From: Blepharisma stoltei
Lineage: Eukaryota; Ciliophora; Heterotrichea; Heterotrichida; Blepharismidae
Reading direction: 5' to 3'
NCBI GenBank assembly: GCA_914767885.1
Contig: CAJZBQ010000014.1
Location: 248,001 to 312,000, forward strand
DNA: 64,000 bases
Shown here one piece after another: positions 29,895 to 41,215 of this stretch; position 1 is the stretch's first letter; every line of letters starts with the position of its first letter. Position numbers and translations under genes: made by a program. The notes under the pieces were generated by a model, which ran no database searches, was not told where the DNA came from, and saw only the letters and a list, made by a program, of their open reading frames with translations.

Positions 29895-31888
29895 TTAAAG
29901 ATCAGCTCTTTCTTGTGCTTTTTCTGGAGCCTTAACTGTAGCTTTATCTGTAACAAACTTAAGAAGTCCATCGAAGTTTCTTTCTCCTTCATAATCAACT
30001 GGTCTCTTATTGTTGGATGGGAACCATTTAAGGGTTGGGAATCCTTGAATGTTGATTCCTTTCACTTCATTTGCAGTAGCGTCAACTTTAGCAATGATCA
30101 AGTTTGAATTGTCTTTGACTGCAGCAGCAAGTTTTTCGTATTCAGGAGCAAGGGATTTGCAATGTCCACACCAAGGAGCATAGAATTCAACGAGGACATC
30201 TTTAGTTGAGTCGTAAACGACACTTTCAAAGTTCTTTCCGACTAAAACTCTGACACTTCCGTCGAAATCGTCACTAGGAATTGGCTCTGATTTCAAGAAT
30301 GGAGTGAGTTTTCTGGCTTTCCAGTCCTGAACGAGAGTTCTGATTGACTCTTCAGAAGGAGCTTCAGCTAATTTGTACTTGTTGAGTCCACCTTTGTGAT
30401 AATTAAAATATGGCGTCTTCGTCTGGGCATGGCCCTCCCGGCCATGCAGCCTCGACTCATATTTTTTAATTATATCCGGCAAGGTTTTGCTATTTCAGAG
30501 ATGGACAGCAATGCTAGGTAAGCAATTCTGGTTGTGTGCAGAGCCTAGCCCAAGTCTAATTTCAGGAATGTTTTTTTCCTCATGGGGAAGGAGGGCACGC
30601 AAGTTGAAAAGGGGAAGCTCAGAAGAGTCCTTTGAACCAATTGGGCAACTCCTAGCGTGAAACTGGGCGTTACGTCCCAGGCTACGTGCTTTTCCTTTTG
30701 CCGAGAGCCGACCAGAAAATCCATTTTTTTGGCTTTTGGAAAAGCAACCCATGTCCACAAGCAAGTAGCTCACTCATGAGCCGTCGAAGCCGGCGACGTT
30801 TGCCCTAGGCGCACCTTGGTGATCGAAGCAGGTTGGCTCAGCAATCTGTAGGCCCGATGCGGCGAAAGGTAAGCGGCAGATCTGGGGAAGAGTCTACCCC
30901 GTAAGGGACGTTAAACGTATAAATTCTAATGTAATGTAATGAGTCCACCTTTGTGGTCAATAAGGACTACAATTGGCATGTCTTTGACGTAAATTCCGAG
31001 GTAGTCTCCAAGTCTTTTGTTTTCGCTTTGATTAAGGTCTGCGAAGGAGAATGCGATGTCTTGTTTGAGCTCTTTTCCGAGTTTTGACATAGCGTCGGCG
31101 TATTTAGGAGCATCACTTTCAGATCTGAATAAAAAGACACAAGGGTTTTGTTTTTGGAAAATGTATTCAATTGCGGCGTCATCGAATGGCATAACCCATG
31201 GTTTCTTGTTCTCTTCAACCCATTTGGTAATATCTGTCTGGGTAAGAGCACCGTCATATTTGACTTCTTTATCGTCGAATTGTTTGAATAAGATTACTTT
31301 AGGCTCAGTAACTCCGTATTCTTGAAGAGCTGCTGCATCTGTTGACACAAAGAAAGATGGTCCATCAAAGCTTTTGGCGACTGCCTCAAAAATGCTGACT
31401 TCAGCTGCATCTTTTTGTGCAAACAAAACTCCAGCAACTTTAGCGCTTCCAAGTTGTTTTTTAAGATCAGCTACGGTGTCAACAATGGTGAGGGCTGGTC
31501 CTGCTCTTTTCATGATCCATGAGACGATGGTATCTTCAGTTCTTCCACCTGAGTACTCAGTTGGCTTCTTGTTGATGAAATATTTGAGTGTTGGGTATCC
31601 ACTCACTCCATATTGAGATGCAAGGTTTGAGCTTGCAGTGGCATCGACCTTTGCAATTCTAATAGGTGGGTTCTTGCCTTTTAGAGTCTTTGCTGCCTTA
31701 GCATATTCTGGGGCTAGTTTCTTGCAATGGCCACACCATGGAGCATAGAACTCAACAAGAATGTCAGGCTGAGCATCTAAAGCTTCTTGGAAGTTGGATT
31801 CATCAAGAACCCAGACGTCCTCTTCTTCAGTGATTGCAGCGAATGAAAGAGATACCAATAATAAACCAAGCCAAAGCTTCGAGGCCAT
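29895..31888 (-). CDS. protein disulfide isomerase, interrupted by a SINE
   Basis: 478 aa after removing 30399-30955. Signal peptide MASKLWLGLLLVSLSFAA; thioredoxin domain a with APWCGHCKKLAPEY; b and b' domains in the middle; domain a' with APWCGHCKSLAPEY; C-terminus QERADL, a KDEL-like variant. The order a-b-b'-a' and length match PDIA1. It forms and rearranges disulfides in the ER lumen. The SINE lies in LIDHKGGLNKYKLAEA; the two parts are in different frames and 557 bp (2 mod 3) restores them. Its 3' end is about 15 bp from the next gene. Confidence 0.95.
30399..30955 (+). mobile_element. SINE-like retroposon in PDI exon (antisense)
   Basis: 557 bp with perfect 16-bp duplications TGAGTCCACCTTTGTG (30383-30398 and 30940-30955) that contain no TA. 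Head ATAATTAAAATATGGCGTC...CATATTTTTTAATTAT with inner stem CATGGCCCTCCCGGCCATG. Body has GTGAAACTGGGCGTTACGTC and GACCAGAAAATCC. 3' end TAATGTAATGTAATG, three short tandem repeats. Confidence 0.93.
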
Positions 31889-32117
31889 ATTTATACACGT
31901 GTTTATGGTGTAGTAATTTTAAATGCTTTGAACTATAAAATAGATAATTAGGGGTTATCGGTAAAGATATTTTATTTAAATTGGAAAAAATCATAATTTA
32001 AGCAGAAATCAATCCTTAATTTTTATCAAAAAATTTCTATTTTTTCTGAAGTAAAGAAGCTTTTTATAAGAAAATTCTCCTGTTTTCTAATTAAATTCAC
32101 CAAAATAATTATATCTA

Positions 32118-32969
32118 ATGGGACTTTTTGGAAAAAAGAACCCAAAAATTTTGCGAGAAATTTACCACGGGACTACAAGATTAAGAGTGATTCAAAATGA
32201 GCTGTGAAGAGAAAAAGTCGGGATCATTGTAAATGTTACTAATCAAACTCTTGACCACCCAGAAGGCGATTCTAAACAAATTATTATTACCGGGTCTCAT
32301 CAGCTAGTAATTTCTTGCAGAAATTGAGTTGCTCAGAATGGGCTTGTTCCTGTAGGAGATATCGCAGTAACTGAAGCAGGCAAATTAAAAGCATTGTACG
32401 TGATACATATTTCAAGTCCTGTATTTAATACAGATTTAGACAACCAAGAACAAGTGATCAAGGATTTGATATTAAAATGCTTAAGAAAAGGAGAAGAATT
32501 GAGGGTAAATTCAATTTCTTTTCCTCCTTTTTGCCTAGATCATTTTGGGTTTCCAATAGAAATGGTCGTACCCACAATGATAGATGCAGTCCAGGAGTAT
32601 CTTTTAACTCATACTGACAATGCCTACTCAGAAATCAGGTTTGTAAGCCAACTGAAGCATGTTCGACACTGATTTATCGATGAGTTTGAAAAGAGATGGC
32701 CGGATTGCATTCCAGTTAGCAAAAAGGAGTTAAAAAAGAAAGTGAAAAAAGAAAGATTGTCAGCCACTATAAGTGGAGATATAGCCAAGGATATAGAAAA
32801 GAAATATGTGAGAGATAAGACTCCACAAAGGCGAAAACCAGAAAAAAAAGTGATAGGAATTACAGCAGGTACTGAAATTGAGCTTAGGGAAACCGACTTT
32901 GAGGAATTCAAAGATGCTCAGAAGCTCGGAAAATCAGATGTTTTAATTAATAATAATAATAATCTTTAA
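32118..32969 (+). CDS. macro-domain protein with basic C-terminus
   Basis: 283 aa in one frame with three TGA-Trp codons (NELWREK, CRNWVAQ, VRHWFID). Residues about 10-185 match a macro domain: VGIIVNVTNQTLDHPEG (the N-N/A-x-N loop is replaced by NVTNQ), PVGDIAVTEAGKL, YVIHISSPVF, VNSISFPPFCLDHFGFPIEM and EIRFVSQ. Macro domains bind or hydrolyse ADP-ribose; here the binding loops are altered, so activity is uncertain. The C-terminal 90 residues are Lys/Arg/Glu-rich. The window also has an ADP-ribosylglycohydrolase, a related function. Confidence 0.85.
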
Positions 32970-33155
32970 ATTATTATCCCTCTAATTTACTTGTACTGAA
33001 TATTTTACGGCGATAAAACACACTTACTAAAGTTGCTTCTTACGAAACCTAAAAGCCCTTATCTTTTCATCCTTCGAACCACAATAAGTTAATTCGGCTT
33101 ACAAAAAATTGTTCGCCACTAATATGTATATTTGATTTCAGTTTAAGAGACCTAA

Positions 33156-33914
33156 TTATTTTAATGTCAGTGCTTCCATAATAATACGCATGGCTTGCGT
33201 TATTTCTGAGAGCTGTAAATCTGGAGATACATTAGTCCACCACTCTTCTGGATTTGGGATCCTTATTAATTGTTGAGGACGAGGCATATTGCAAATTACC
33301 CCAGCAAGGACAACAGAAGCTACGGCAACAGCTAATGCTCTTATGCACAGCGGTGCAATTGTCCTCATGCTTTCATTTGCCATAACTCTTGCCATTGTAA
33401 GGAATATTGCTCTGTCCTCAACCCCTGCGTAGAGTTTATCAATAATCAAATCTAAGTAATAAATGGGCAGGTCAATTTCCATATCAAACTCCAGAGTCTT
33501 CATTAATTTGAATTCGGCTTTGAATATCTTGCTTAGGTACTCTGCTTTTAAGTTTTCGTCAAATACTGGGGGCTGGCGGTCAGAATTTGTGTGGAGTTTG
33601 CTGTGGATGATGTTGTGGTAGTAAGAAACAAAGGCAATCGGGTAGATTCTCTTGTTTTGACGTTTGAAATTGTGGAGTTTGCAGGAGAGGATTAAGGCGG
33701 AGGTACTCACAATGTGCCGGTCATAGTTTAGATAGCTCCTTCGAGTGAAAAATACATTGATCATATAATTAGCTGTGCATAGAACCTGCTCGTCAAGCTG
33801 CAGGTTTCGGCCCATTTCTGTGACGAATGCGAAATCTCCTGATCTCAGCTTTTGTTGAATTTCGAATGGAAGGCCCACTCCTTGTCTGCACTCTTGCTCT
33901 GAAAATAAACGCAT
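33156..33914 (-). CDS. cyclin-box protein (cyclin C/K/T-like)
   Basis: 252 aa, complete. An N-terminal helix (FEIQQKLRSGDFAFVTEMG), then a cyclin box with VLCTANYMINVFFTRRSYL, DRHIVSTSALILSCKLHNFK and a second fold with DLPIYYLDLIIDKL and IRALAVAVASVVLAGV. The pattern is nearest to transcriptional cyclins (C, K, L, T), partners of CDK7-13, rather than mitotic cyclins: no destruction box is seen. No interruption. It lies apart from the CDK gene, and no pairing can be claimed. Confidence 0.8.
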   Translation of the reverse strand: MRLFSEQECRQGVGLPFEIQQKLRSGDFAFVTEMGRNLQLDEQVLCTANYMINVFFTRRSYLNYDRHIVSTSALILSCKLHNFKRQNKRIYPIAFVSYYHNIIHSKLHTNSDRQPPVFDENLKAEYLSKIFKAEFKLMKTLEFDMEIDLPIYYLDLIIDKLYAGVEDRAIFLTMARVMANESMRTIAPLCIRALAVAVASVVLAGVICNMPRPQQLIRIPNPEEWWTNVSPDLQLSEITQAMRIIMEALTLK

Positions 33915-34182
33915 TTTTATTATAATTGAATAGTTTAAAGGAAAATAAATAAATTCCCTGAAAAAAATAATAAATTTATAATGTTCTTTCTCTGCTTAAA
34001 TATATATTTAAATCAAAATTCATCCTATTAATGTACAATTCTAAATCAATTATTATAGTAAAAAATAAAACGCATCAAAAATTAGATAAGAAATGAAATA
34101 ATTTAAGAAAAATAATTTTAGATACCTAAAAATGAGCTAGATTTTAAATATTTTTTTACTTAAATTCATTTAGGATGTATTT

Positions 34183-34590
34183 TTATTCTTGATATTTCAG
34201 CATATTTCCAAAGTATCCTGCTCCTAATGAAAATAAAATTATATACTTGCCGAGGTGATTGCGTGGAATTTCCCATGCTTTATGCCAAAGAGTCAATGTG
34301 ATTCCTGCTGCAATTCCATAATTTAACCCATCATTGACTCTCCTACTCTTTTCTAATGCTGTCACTAAAAACATTAAGGTTGCTAAGCTTCCACCTGCAA
34401 CTAGCATATTTTTGATAACAAAAAAGCTCAATGCTCCAGAATATCTTAATGATCCCATATCATTTCTCTTAACTTCATGCTTGGCAAAGAAAAGACCAAA
34501 ATAAAAGCCCAAGTTTGCACCTTTTATCAATCATTCCATGGCTTTGTCAACTCCAGAAACTTTATTCACATAATAATCGGACGAAGCCAT
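34183..34590 (-). CDS. Tim17/NDUFA11-like small membrane protein
   Basis: 135 aa from the ATG at 34588-34590, with TGA-Trp in KAMEWLIKGA. Four hydrophobic segments with Gly-rich spacing (GANLGFYFGLFF, GGSLATLMFLVTALE, GLNYGIAAGITLTLW, LFSLGAGYFGNML) and a basic segment between TM1 and TM2, as in the Tim17/22/23 fold. The length and the short N-terminus suit a complex I B14.7-type subunit or a translocase relative. Assignment is by pattern only. Confidence 0.5.
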
Positions 34591-34976
34591 AATAAATTAT
34601 ATTTATCTTTGATAATTTACATTATTTTAAGCTAGATATTCAAATATTAAAATTAAATCGTTCGCAAAATTTAGCACAGAATTTAAGGCGATTATCATTA
34701 AGTATTCTATATATATAATTCCTTTGCTCTACATCCTTCAATAATTTCATCATGAAATTTATTATTTAATTGCTATACAATGCAATGCCAAATATACTTT
34801 AATTTATTTTTCTAATTATATATTTATATGCCTTTATAATTATTCACCTAATAAATTTTAATATATATCAACTTTAAATTGCACTCTTTTAACAAAATTA
34901 ATCAGCCCTGTAACAAAAAATTTTATTTTTTTTAAATGCCAGATTTTTAATATTTCTTTAACATTAATAACAGAAA
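34591..34976. other. AT-rich divergent promoter region
   Basis: About 390 bp between divergently transcribed genes; no repeat or gene seen. Confidence 0.6.
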
Positions 34977-37900
34977 ATGATAAGCTTATCAAAGCAAGGA
35001 GCTCTACGTGTTCAATCATCCAAAATTTTCAGGTATGTCAGAGTGAATTCTCAATCAGAGCATCCTTATATGCTGATCATGACTCACAATATAGCTGAAG
35101 TTACATCTGGAGGGAAGCTCTTAAAAGTATTACTCCCAGGTAAAGACGTAAAAGTCCTCATAGTCGGCATTTCAGACGATAAATCATTAGTAGCTGGAGT
35201 TCTCTCAAATGGAAGCGTTGTGCTTTGGTCGAAGCATAAAAGGCTTTTTCAAAGTTTTTTGGTGCCTCCACAATTAAAACTTGCTTTTGATAAATATAAG
35301 AAAGACTACTGCGGAATTGGGGTTAGTAGCAAAGGAATCCTTATAATTGATCCAGATGAGCAGGTTTGGCTATGAAAGCCTGATCCAGACTTTAGCGATC
35401 CAAACAATTTAAGTCCTCATTTAAAGGGCACCTGGGTAAATTTGACGTCCTCAACTCTTAATAAAATCAGAAACAGAAAAATCAATTCTTCTCGAGTAAG
35501 TCCAGCTGATTCCCCTACATCAAGCTCTCCTAGAAAGCAAGCAGCGAAGTCAAGATACAACTCTTTTGCTTATTCAATCAGATTTACTCATGACCATATC
35601 AGAGGACAAGCTGCAAACGTATTAAGAGTATGGCTTAGATCAGCCAATAAAGAATCCTGCACAATAGAGTCTTTATATTTTTTAGCCAAAATCAACGATC
35701 TCGAACAAACAACCCCAAAAGGGTCATCAACTTTTAAACTAGAAAAATACGTATGCAAAGGACAACTGGAGTTTTGAAGCAAAAAAGGTAGCAAAGACAT
35801 GGGTCTGATAGTGAGACTCGACAACAAAGGATCTTTAGCTGCGATTGCAGTCAACTCGTCGCATCCTTTTTTCTGCCAATTAGTATTTATGAACCCAGCT
35901 ACCGGTATAGCGTCGACCAGAAAACTATGCAATTATGTAACTGTAGACGATATGCCAAGCACCTCTCAGGATGGACATACGTCATTTTGGATTGATGATA
36001 TGTCATGATCTCCAGATGATACTTATTTGGCAGTCATATACAGAGTAGGGTATTTTTCAATCTTTTCAAGACTTGGAGAGCCAATTTGTACATCTGTCGA
36101 AATGATAAGAACGGTTCCTGAAGCTAGGATATTTTCTTTGCTTATATTTACAACTGATCCAGAACTGCTAAAAGATGGAGCTGTACTTATGAGTGTTGAT
36201 TGGGGAGCAACAGAAATTCTGGTAAGTGATGGCTATACCATTACAAATCTCAAAATTGTGCATTGTCCAAGTATAAAAGATCATATAGCTCAATATTTAC
36301 CTCAAGAAATAGAGCTGCATGATGTTACGATAAACATTTCTCATGACACAAATCCTTTGCCAAGTGATATGGACTCGGGCCCAAGGCGAAAAAACTTAGA
36401 TCAAGCAGTCTTACTATTGAGATCTGTCATAAGTAATCCTACCGTTTACACAAAATTCTTATTTGACCAAATTGCAAGTTATATTGAAACAGTAATTCCT
36501 CCTCAACTGCATGAAGAAATTAACTACACTACAATCCAGAACATTGGAGAAATGTCCGATAGCAAACTGTCCAGCAATTTAATTTTAAAGAAAAAAATCC
36601 ATGCAGTTGAGGTTTATTCCCATCTGCATCAGCTAATTGATTTACTTGGATATTCAATATGCTCATCAAGCGATTTTTTTGACTGGATCATATATGTGGG
36701 TTCTAAAGTGTTCATTTACATGCTTTCTGATCATCAAGCTCCTTATGCGTTCAATGTTTTGGCTACACTTGAAGATTGGTTAGGTTTTAAGCTGCAAAGG
36801 CTTAGAAATGTATTAATTGTATATTCCCTAATTCAATACAGAAACCACCAAGCCAACCATCTCAACATTGTATATTTTGTTATTACTTATGTAGCTCTCA
36901 GAGAAAAACAAAGAGTGATTCAAAAACCGACTGAATCTGGATTTTTAAGAATGTTCCTCAAAGAAAACATGGACCTCGCCCAAGCATCTGATGAAAAAAA
37001 CCAAGAAAAAAGCATTTTCCCATCATTTTATATAAATCCTGCATCCAGAAGGAGCATTGACTGCAACTTGCACTATCTTTTAGGAATGCCTCAATCTTTC
37101 GAAGAAATTGGACAAGAGGTATGTTTTCAGCTGACAAAAGGAAACATCCAGCACGTTGAAGGATATCACAATTTAGAGTTTATCCCTTTATTAGCCTTTT
37201 ATTTGGACCCAAAAGAGCCTTTATTTTTATCACCAGTAGAATACCAATCAGTGCCTTTTCAATCAGCTAAAAACATTTCAGAGCTTTTGTCAGGAATTAA
37301 AAGCCTTGCTACAGTGCCGCTGCAAAAAGATGAAAAAACGACAAAGGATTCTGCATTTTTATATTGGTGTCTAGGAAGTTTTAATAAGCTTCAAGAACTT
37401 TTGCCTTCTGATATGGCATTTTATGCTATAAATAGTCTTTTGGATAATTTGAAAACTGAAGAAGTACTTGATGCTATTGAAGTTATGAAGGCTTTGTTTG
37501 TAAAATGCGATTTTTTGGCTGTCATTGATTCAATATCGCCATCTATACAACCATTGTTTAGGACATTAGGGATTTATTCAATCAGAGAAGAAATTGCGTC
37601 TATTCTATTAAACCAAAAAGAAGAGTGAATAGGAGTAGATGAAGATTGGCTGATTTCTAAGATATGCAATTATTTTATTCCATGCATTAAGACTGATAAG
37701 CTTCTTTCCCAACTGATTTATTATTAATTAAATTGAATTTCTCATTAGCGATATATTATCCATATAAATAATTGGCTAACTATAGTCCAACAGTATATCT
37801 TTCTGGATCTGTGAAAATAAATAAAAAAGTCCATAACAGTTCTTGGCTATCTCCTCTTATTGCAGAACTTGATGGAGTCTCTCAAGTCACCATAGAAACA

Positions 37901-38974
37901 AAAAACCTTTTGCATGATGTTTATAAATGTTTTTGGTACATTAAATTGCGAGGCCATCTTATGACTGGAAAGCATCCTTCCAGTGCAATTAGATTGATTT
38001 CATTTATAGATATTGAAGACAAAAATAAAATCTATAATTTTATTATTGAATCTTTGTGGGAAGCTGATAATTCTATAGTAGAATTAATAGCTCTTTATTT
38101 CAGGGAGTCTGAAATACCAATTCACTTGTTAGGGCCATTTGAGGACTGGAAAAATTTCATAAGAGAAAAGGATCAGACCTTTTATCAGCAGGTTTGTCAA
38201 GCCTTGAAGCAGCCTCCTTATAATAGTCCTTGGCTATTTGATGAAGATTTTTTGAATTTTTCTGAAGAAATCTCAAAATTAACTATTGCTCAGCAGAAAA
38301 CTAAAGATTCAGTAGCAAAATCGTGGGATCTTTCTGTAAAATCTCTAAAAAAGCAATATAGAATTGAGTCAAGAATTATGTTTTCGAACGGATCATTTAG
38401 CTATATAAAAAGCGTTGATCCATGGGATCCTTTAGCTGTAATAAGTGCATTTACACTTGACTTGCCTAGTCTAGCTCTAAATCCCAATAAGCACCATTCT
38501 CATCAATCTGATTTGCCATCGCCTCTAATCACTATGAAAAAAAGACTAAAACTAAGTGTCAACGACCCTGAAGATTTTTATGATGAATATCCCCTAACTT
38601 TACATAAAATTATTGCATGTAAAAGATTTGCTTCTATTTTCCGAGCAAATCTTAAGCCAATGTTCGGCAAGCTTTTAAGAAAAAAGAAAAGGTATAAGAT
38701 GCCTCCATTGCCAAAACCTGCTCAACAAAAAAATACTTCTAATGGTGCAGTGGCTTTTCAATTTATTTGCTTCAAATCACCCCTTGGAGCTGAAACTGAA
38801 AGAAGAGTTTTGAATACTCCAAGAAATCTTCCTTTAAGTTTTGCTCATTTATTAGAAACTTCAGGGAAAAACCCTCGGCATAGACGTGCGCAGTCAGTAG
38901 TTGAGATAAGTGAGCCCCAATCACAAAAACCTTTCCAGCTGATACGTGTCCAGAATTCAAACTTAAGATTATAA
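34977..38974 (+). CDS. CPLANE1-like (Joubert syndrome 17-type) ciliary protein, with one short IES
   Basis: About 1310 aa, with TGA-Trp at several sites (EQVWLWKPD, LEFWSKK, DMSWSPDD, EEWIGVDEDW). The N-terminus is WD40-like, e.g. DDKSLVAGVLSNGSVVLWSK and SWSPDDTYLAVIYRVGYFSI, and the order of the N-terminal blocks resembles CPLANE1, a large protein of the transition zone/planar polarity complex in cilia. The remainder is helical. The frame changes near 37720-37780 and a 62-bp (or 56-bp) removal restores it (LIYSPTVYLSG). Identity is a pattern judgement, not an alignment. Confidence 0.65.
37719..37780. mobile_element. short IES in the CPLANE1-like gene (62 bp)
   Basis: TA at 37719-37720 and 37781-37782; removal keeps frame (L = 2 mod 3) and takes out TAA/TAG stops. 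A 56-bp removal from 37725 also works, so the left edge is uncertain. Confidence 0.65.
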
Positions 38975-39212
38975 TTATTCATAAACTCAATGATTTAACT
39001 TAAAAAATAATTTTATAGCTTTTAAATACATAATTATTTATTTTATAGTCCTATCTCAATGAAGTAATATATCTTTAAATACAACTAAAGATTTTATTTT
39101 TATCCTTATTATTTATATTAAAATAATGCTTTATTTTTATTATTAGAAAAATAAAACTTTTGGGGGAGTAGGACAACGATGTTTCTGATGAAGACTAAAT
39201 ATGCCATAAAAT

Positions 39213-39563
39213 ATGTTTAGATATAAGGAAGAAAAGACCTTGGATGAAAGAAAGCACGAGACCGAGAAAATTCAAAGCAGATGGCCAGAAAAAATCCCAA
39301 TTATACTAGAAAAAGACTCAAGATGCACTCTTGAGGCTTTGCCTAAAAGTAAGTTCTTGTGCTCGAATGATTTTACAGTTCAACAGTTTACAGCAAGCAT
39401 CCGTAAAAAATTGAACCTCGATAAAAGTGCTGGTGTTTTTATATTCATAGGTGGAAAGGAACTTTTATCTGGTGAAGCTCTGATGAGAGAAGTTTATCAA
39501 CAAAAAAAAGATGAAGACGGATTTCTTTATATGCTTTATTCTGAGCATGAAGTTTTGGGATAG
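39213..39563 (+). CDS. ATG8: ATG8/LC3-type ubiquitin-like autophagy protein
   Basis: 116 aa. Family features: RKHETEKIQSRWPEKIPIIL, then KFLCSNDFTVQQFTASIRKK, AGVFIFI, and EVYQQKKDEDGFLYMLYSEH. It ends in EVLG, so the Gly needed for lipid attachment is already the last residue: ATG4 processing would not be needed. ATG8 is conjugated to phosphatidylethanolamine on forming autophagosomes. It has no intron or IES. Confidence 0.93.
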   Translation: MFRYKEEKTLDERKHETEKIQSRWPEKIPIILEKDSRCTLEALPKSKFLCSNDFTVQQFTASIRKKLNLDKSAGVFIFIGGKELLSGEALMREVYQQKKDEDGFLYMLYSEHEVLG

Positions 39564-39660
39564 TGGCTGATTTAAATAAAGAATTGATTTAGATTAATTT
39601 ACTTCACCAATAATAAAAATGATTAAATTAATATTTTGAAAAAGAAAACTCTTTAATGAC

Positions 39661-41083
39661 TATAGCTCATGCACCGATATAGATTGCCATCATTGAAAAT
39701 GCAACCGTTTTAATGGAATTCATATCTTGCACTTCTTAGACAGATCCATCACTGTTTAGGAAAATATTCAGATTATAAATTAAAATATCACTAATTTTAA
39801 ATTAGTTTAATCTAATTTTATATAAAAATTAATTTAAGAAAAGGTTTTTTAAAATTTTATAGTCTTTTGGCTTAATTCAATAAAAAGCATCCACTTGTGG
39901 ATTCGAACTTGGCATGTGGAATGGCATTCTGCATGCCGAAGCATGTAGAATCCATATGTGGAATGCTATTTTCACACTTCAAGCTTGAACCCATAAGTCG
40001 ACCCTTTTTATTTAATATTTCCAAAAGAGTATATTAATAAATATAAAAGAATAAATAAAAAATTTTTTAGATGCATGCTGATGCAAATAATTGAGTTTGA
40101 ATTTAAGAGCAATATGATGGAGATCAAGTAAAAAAGTTCATTGGTTAAAACATCACACTAAATGATAAAGATTTATTTGCTTGTGGAATCAAGCTCTAAT
40201 TCTTTATAGGAGCTTGCTCCATAAGGGTAGTATTTTTAACGATAGTCAATAAAAGTTGCTGCCATTTTATTTTAAGTATATTGAAAACAAAAAAATTGAG
40301 TAACGAATCCGAGAACGATATGATTCAGGTTGATTCTATAAAAGTTCATTGACCAAATAAAAATTTACACTTTATGATAAAGATTTGCTGTAAAAGCAAC
40401 TCCAATTCTTCATAGGAACTTGCTCCATGAGGGGTGGGATTTACCAATAGTTAATAAAAGTTGCTGCCATTTTTTCAAACTTTGAGTTTATCAATTAAAA
40501 TGCTTTGAGTTTAAAAATTAAAATTTTATTAATTAAATTACTTTAAGTTAAAATTTAAAATTTTTATTGAATGGGCTTATTTGGTATATATCTGCATATT
40601 TCGATATCGATATCAAGCTCAATTTTCTGATTTAAAACTTTAACTAATAAAATTTTTAAAAGAATCCTTTTATAATGATTAAGAAATTGAATTTAATATC
40701 ATTTACTTGATTGAACCTAAATTTTATAGGAAACAGAAAAAAGTAGATAAGATACTTATCAGATTCAGTCTATAAGTGTATCTTAATATTAAATATTAAT
40801 TTTTATAATAAAGATATTTGTTTGCTTGCCAAAATGTTTCACACTTGCCAACCATTTTTTAAAATACCACTTTAAGTTTTCAAAATTTGGGAATTATTTT
40901 CACTATTATTTTAAAATAATTATATAAAATTAGATTAAACTAGTTTAAAATTAGTGATATTTAAATTATAATTTGAATATTTTTATAAAAAGTGATGGAT
41001 CTGTCTAAGAAGTACAAGATATGAAGTCCATTCGAACAGTTACATTTTCAATGATGGCAATCTATATCGGTGAATGAGCTATA
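39661..41083. mobile_element. 1.4-kb element with long terminal inverted repeats
   Basis: TIR of about 155-160 bp at each end: TATAGCTCATGCACCGATAT at 39661 and ATATCGGTGAATGAGCTATA ending 41083, about 90% identical over the first 95 bp (for example GATTGCCATCATTGAAAATG and its complement). The inside holds two direct copies of a roughly 207-bp unit (from about 40088 and 40295; both carry TGATAAAGATTT and AAAAGTTGCTGCCATTTT). No ORF. TA at the outer ends. It has no coding capacity, so it is non-autonomous; it fills nearly the whole 1.65-kb space between genes. Confidence 0.82.
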
Positions 41084-41215
41084 TTATCATTTCTTTCTAA
41101 TTAGAGTTAGTGCAATAAATTGTTTATTATTATATTTAAATTCTTTAAATCATTTTCCCATTTCTATGATATCTTTCTATAAATTTACTTCAATTTAAAT
41201 TTATTAAATTACTAC

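Noticed and set aside
32600-32700. Frameshift or pseudogene in the macro-domain gene
   Set aside because: The apparent breaks are TGA codons read as Trp; the frame is continuous.
39880-40010. tRNA gene on the minus strand
   Set aside because: A perfect box B (GTTCGAATCC) is followed by a T-run, but no box A or cloverleaf can be drawn, and it sits inside the 39661 inverted-repeat element.
40088-40470. CRISPR-like direct repeats
   Set aside because: Only two copies of a roughly 207-bp unit in a eukaryotic transposon-like element; not a CRISPR array.
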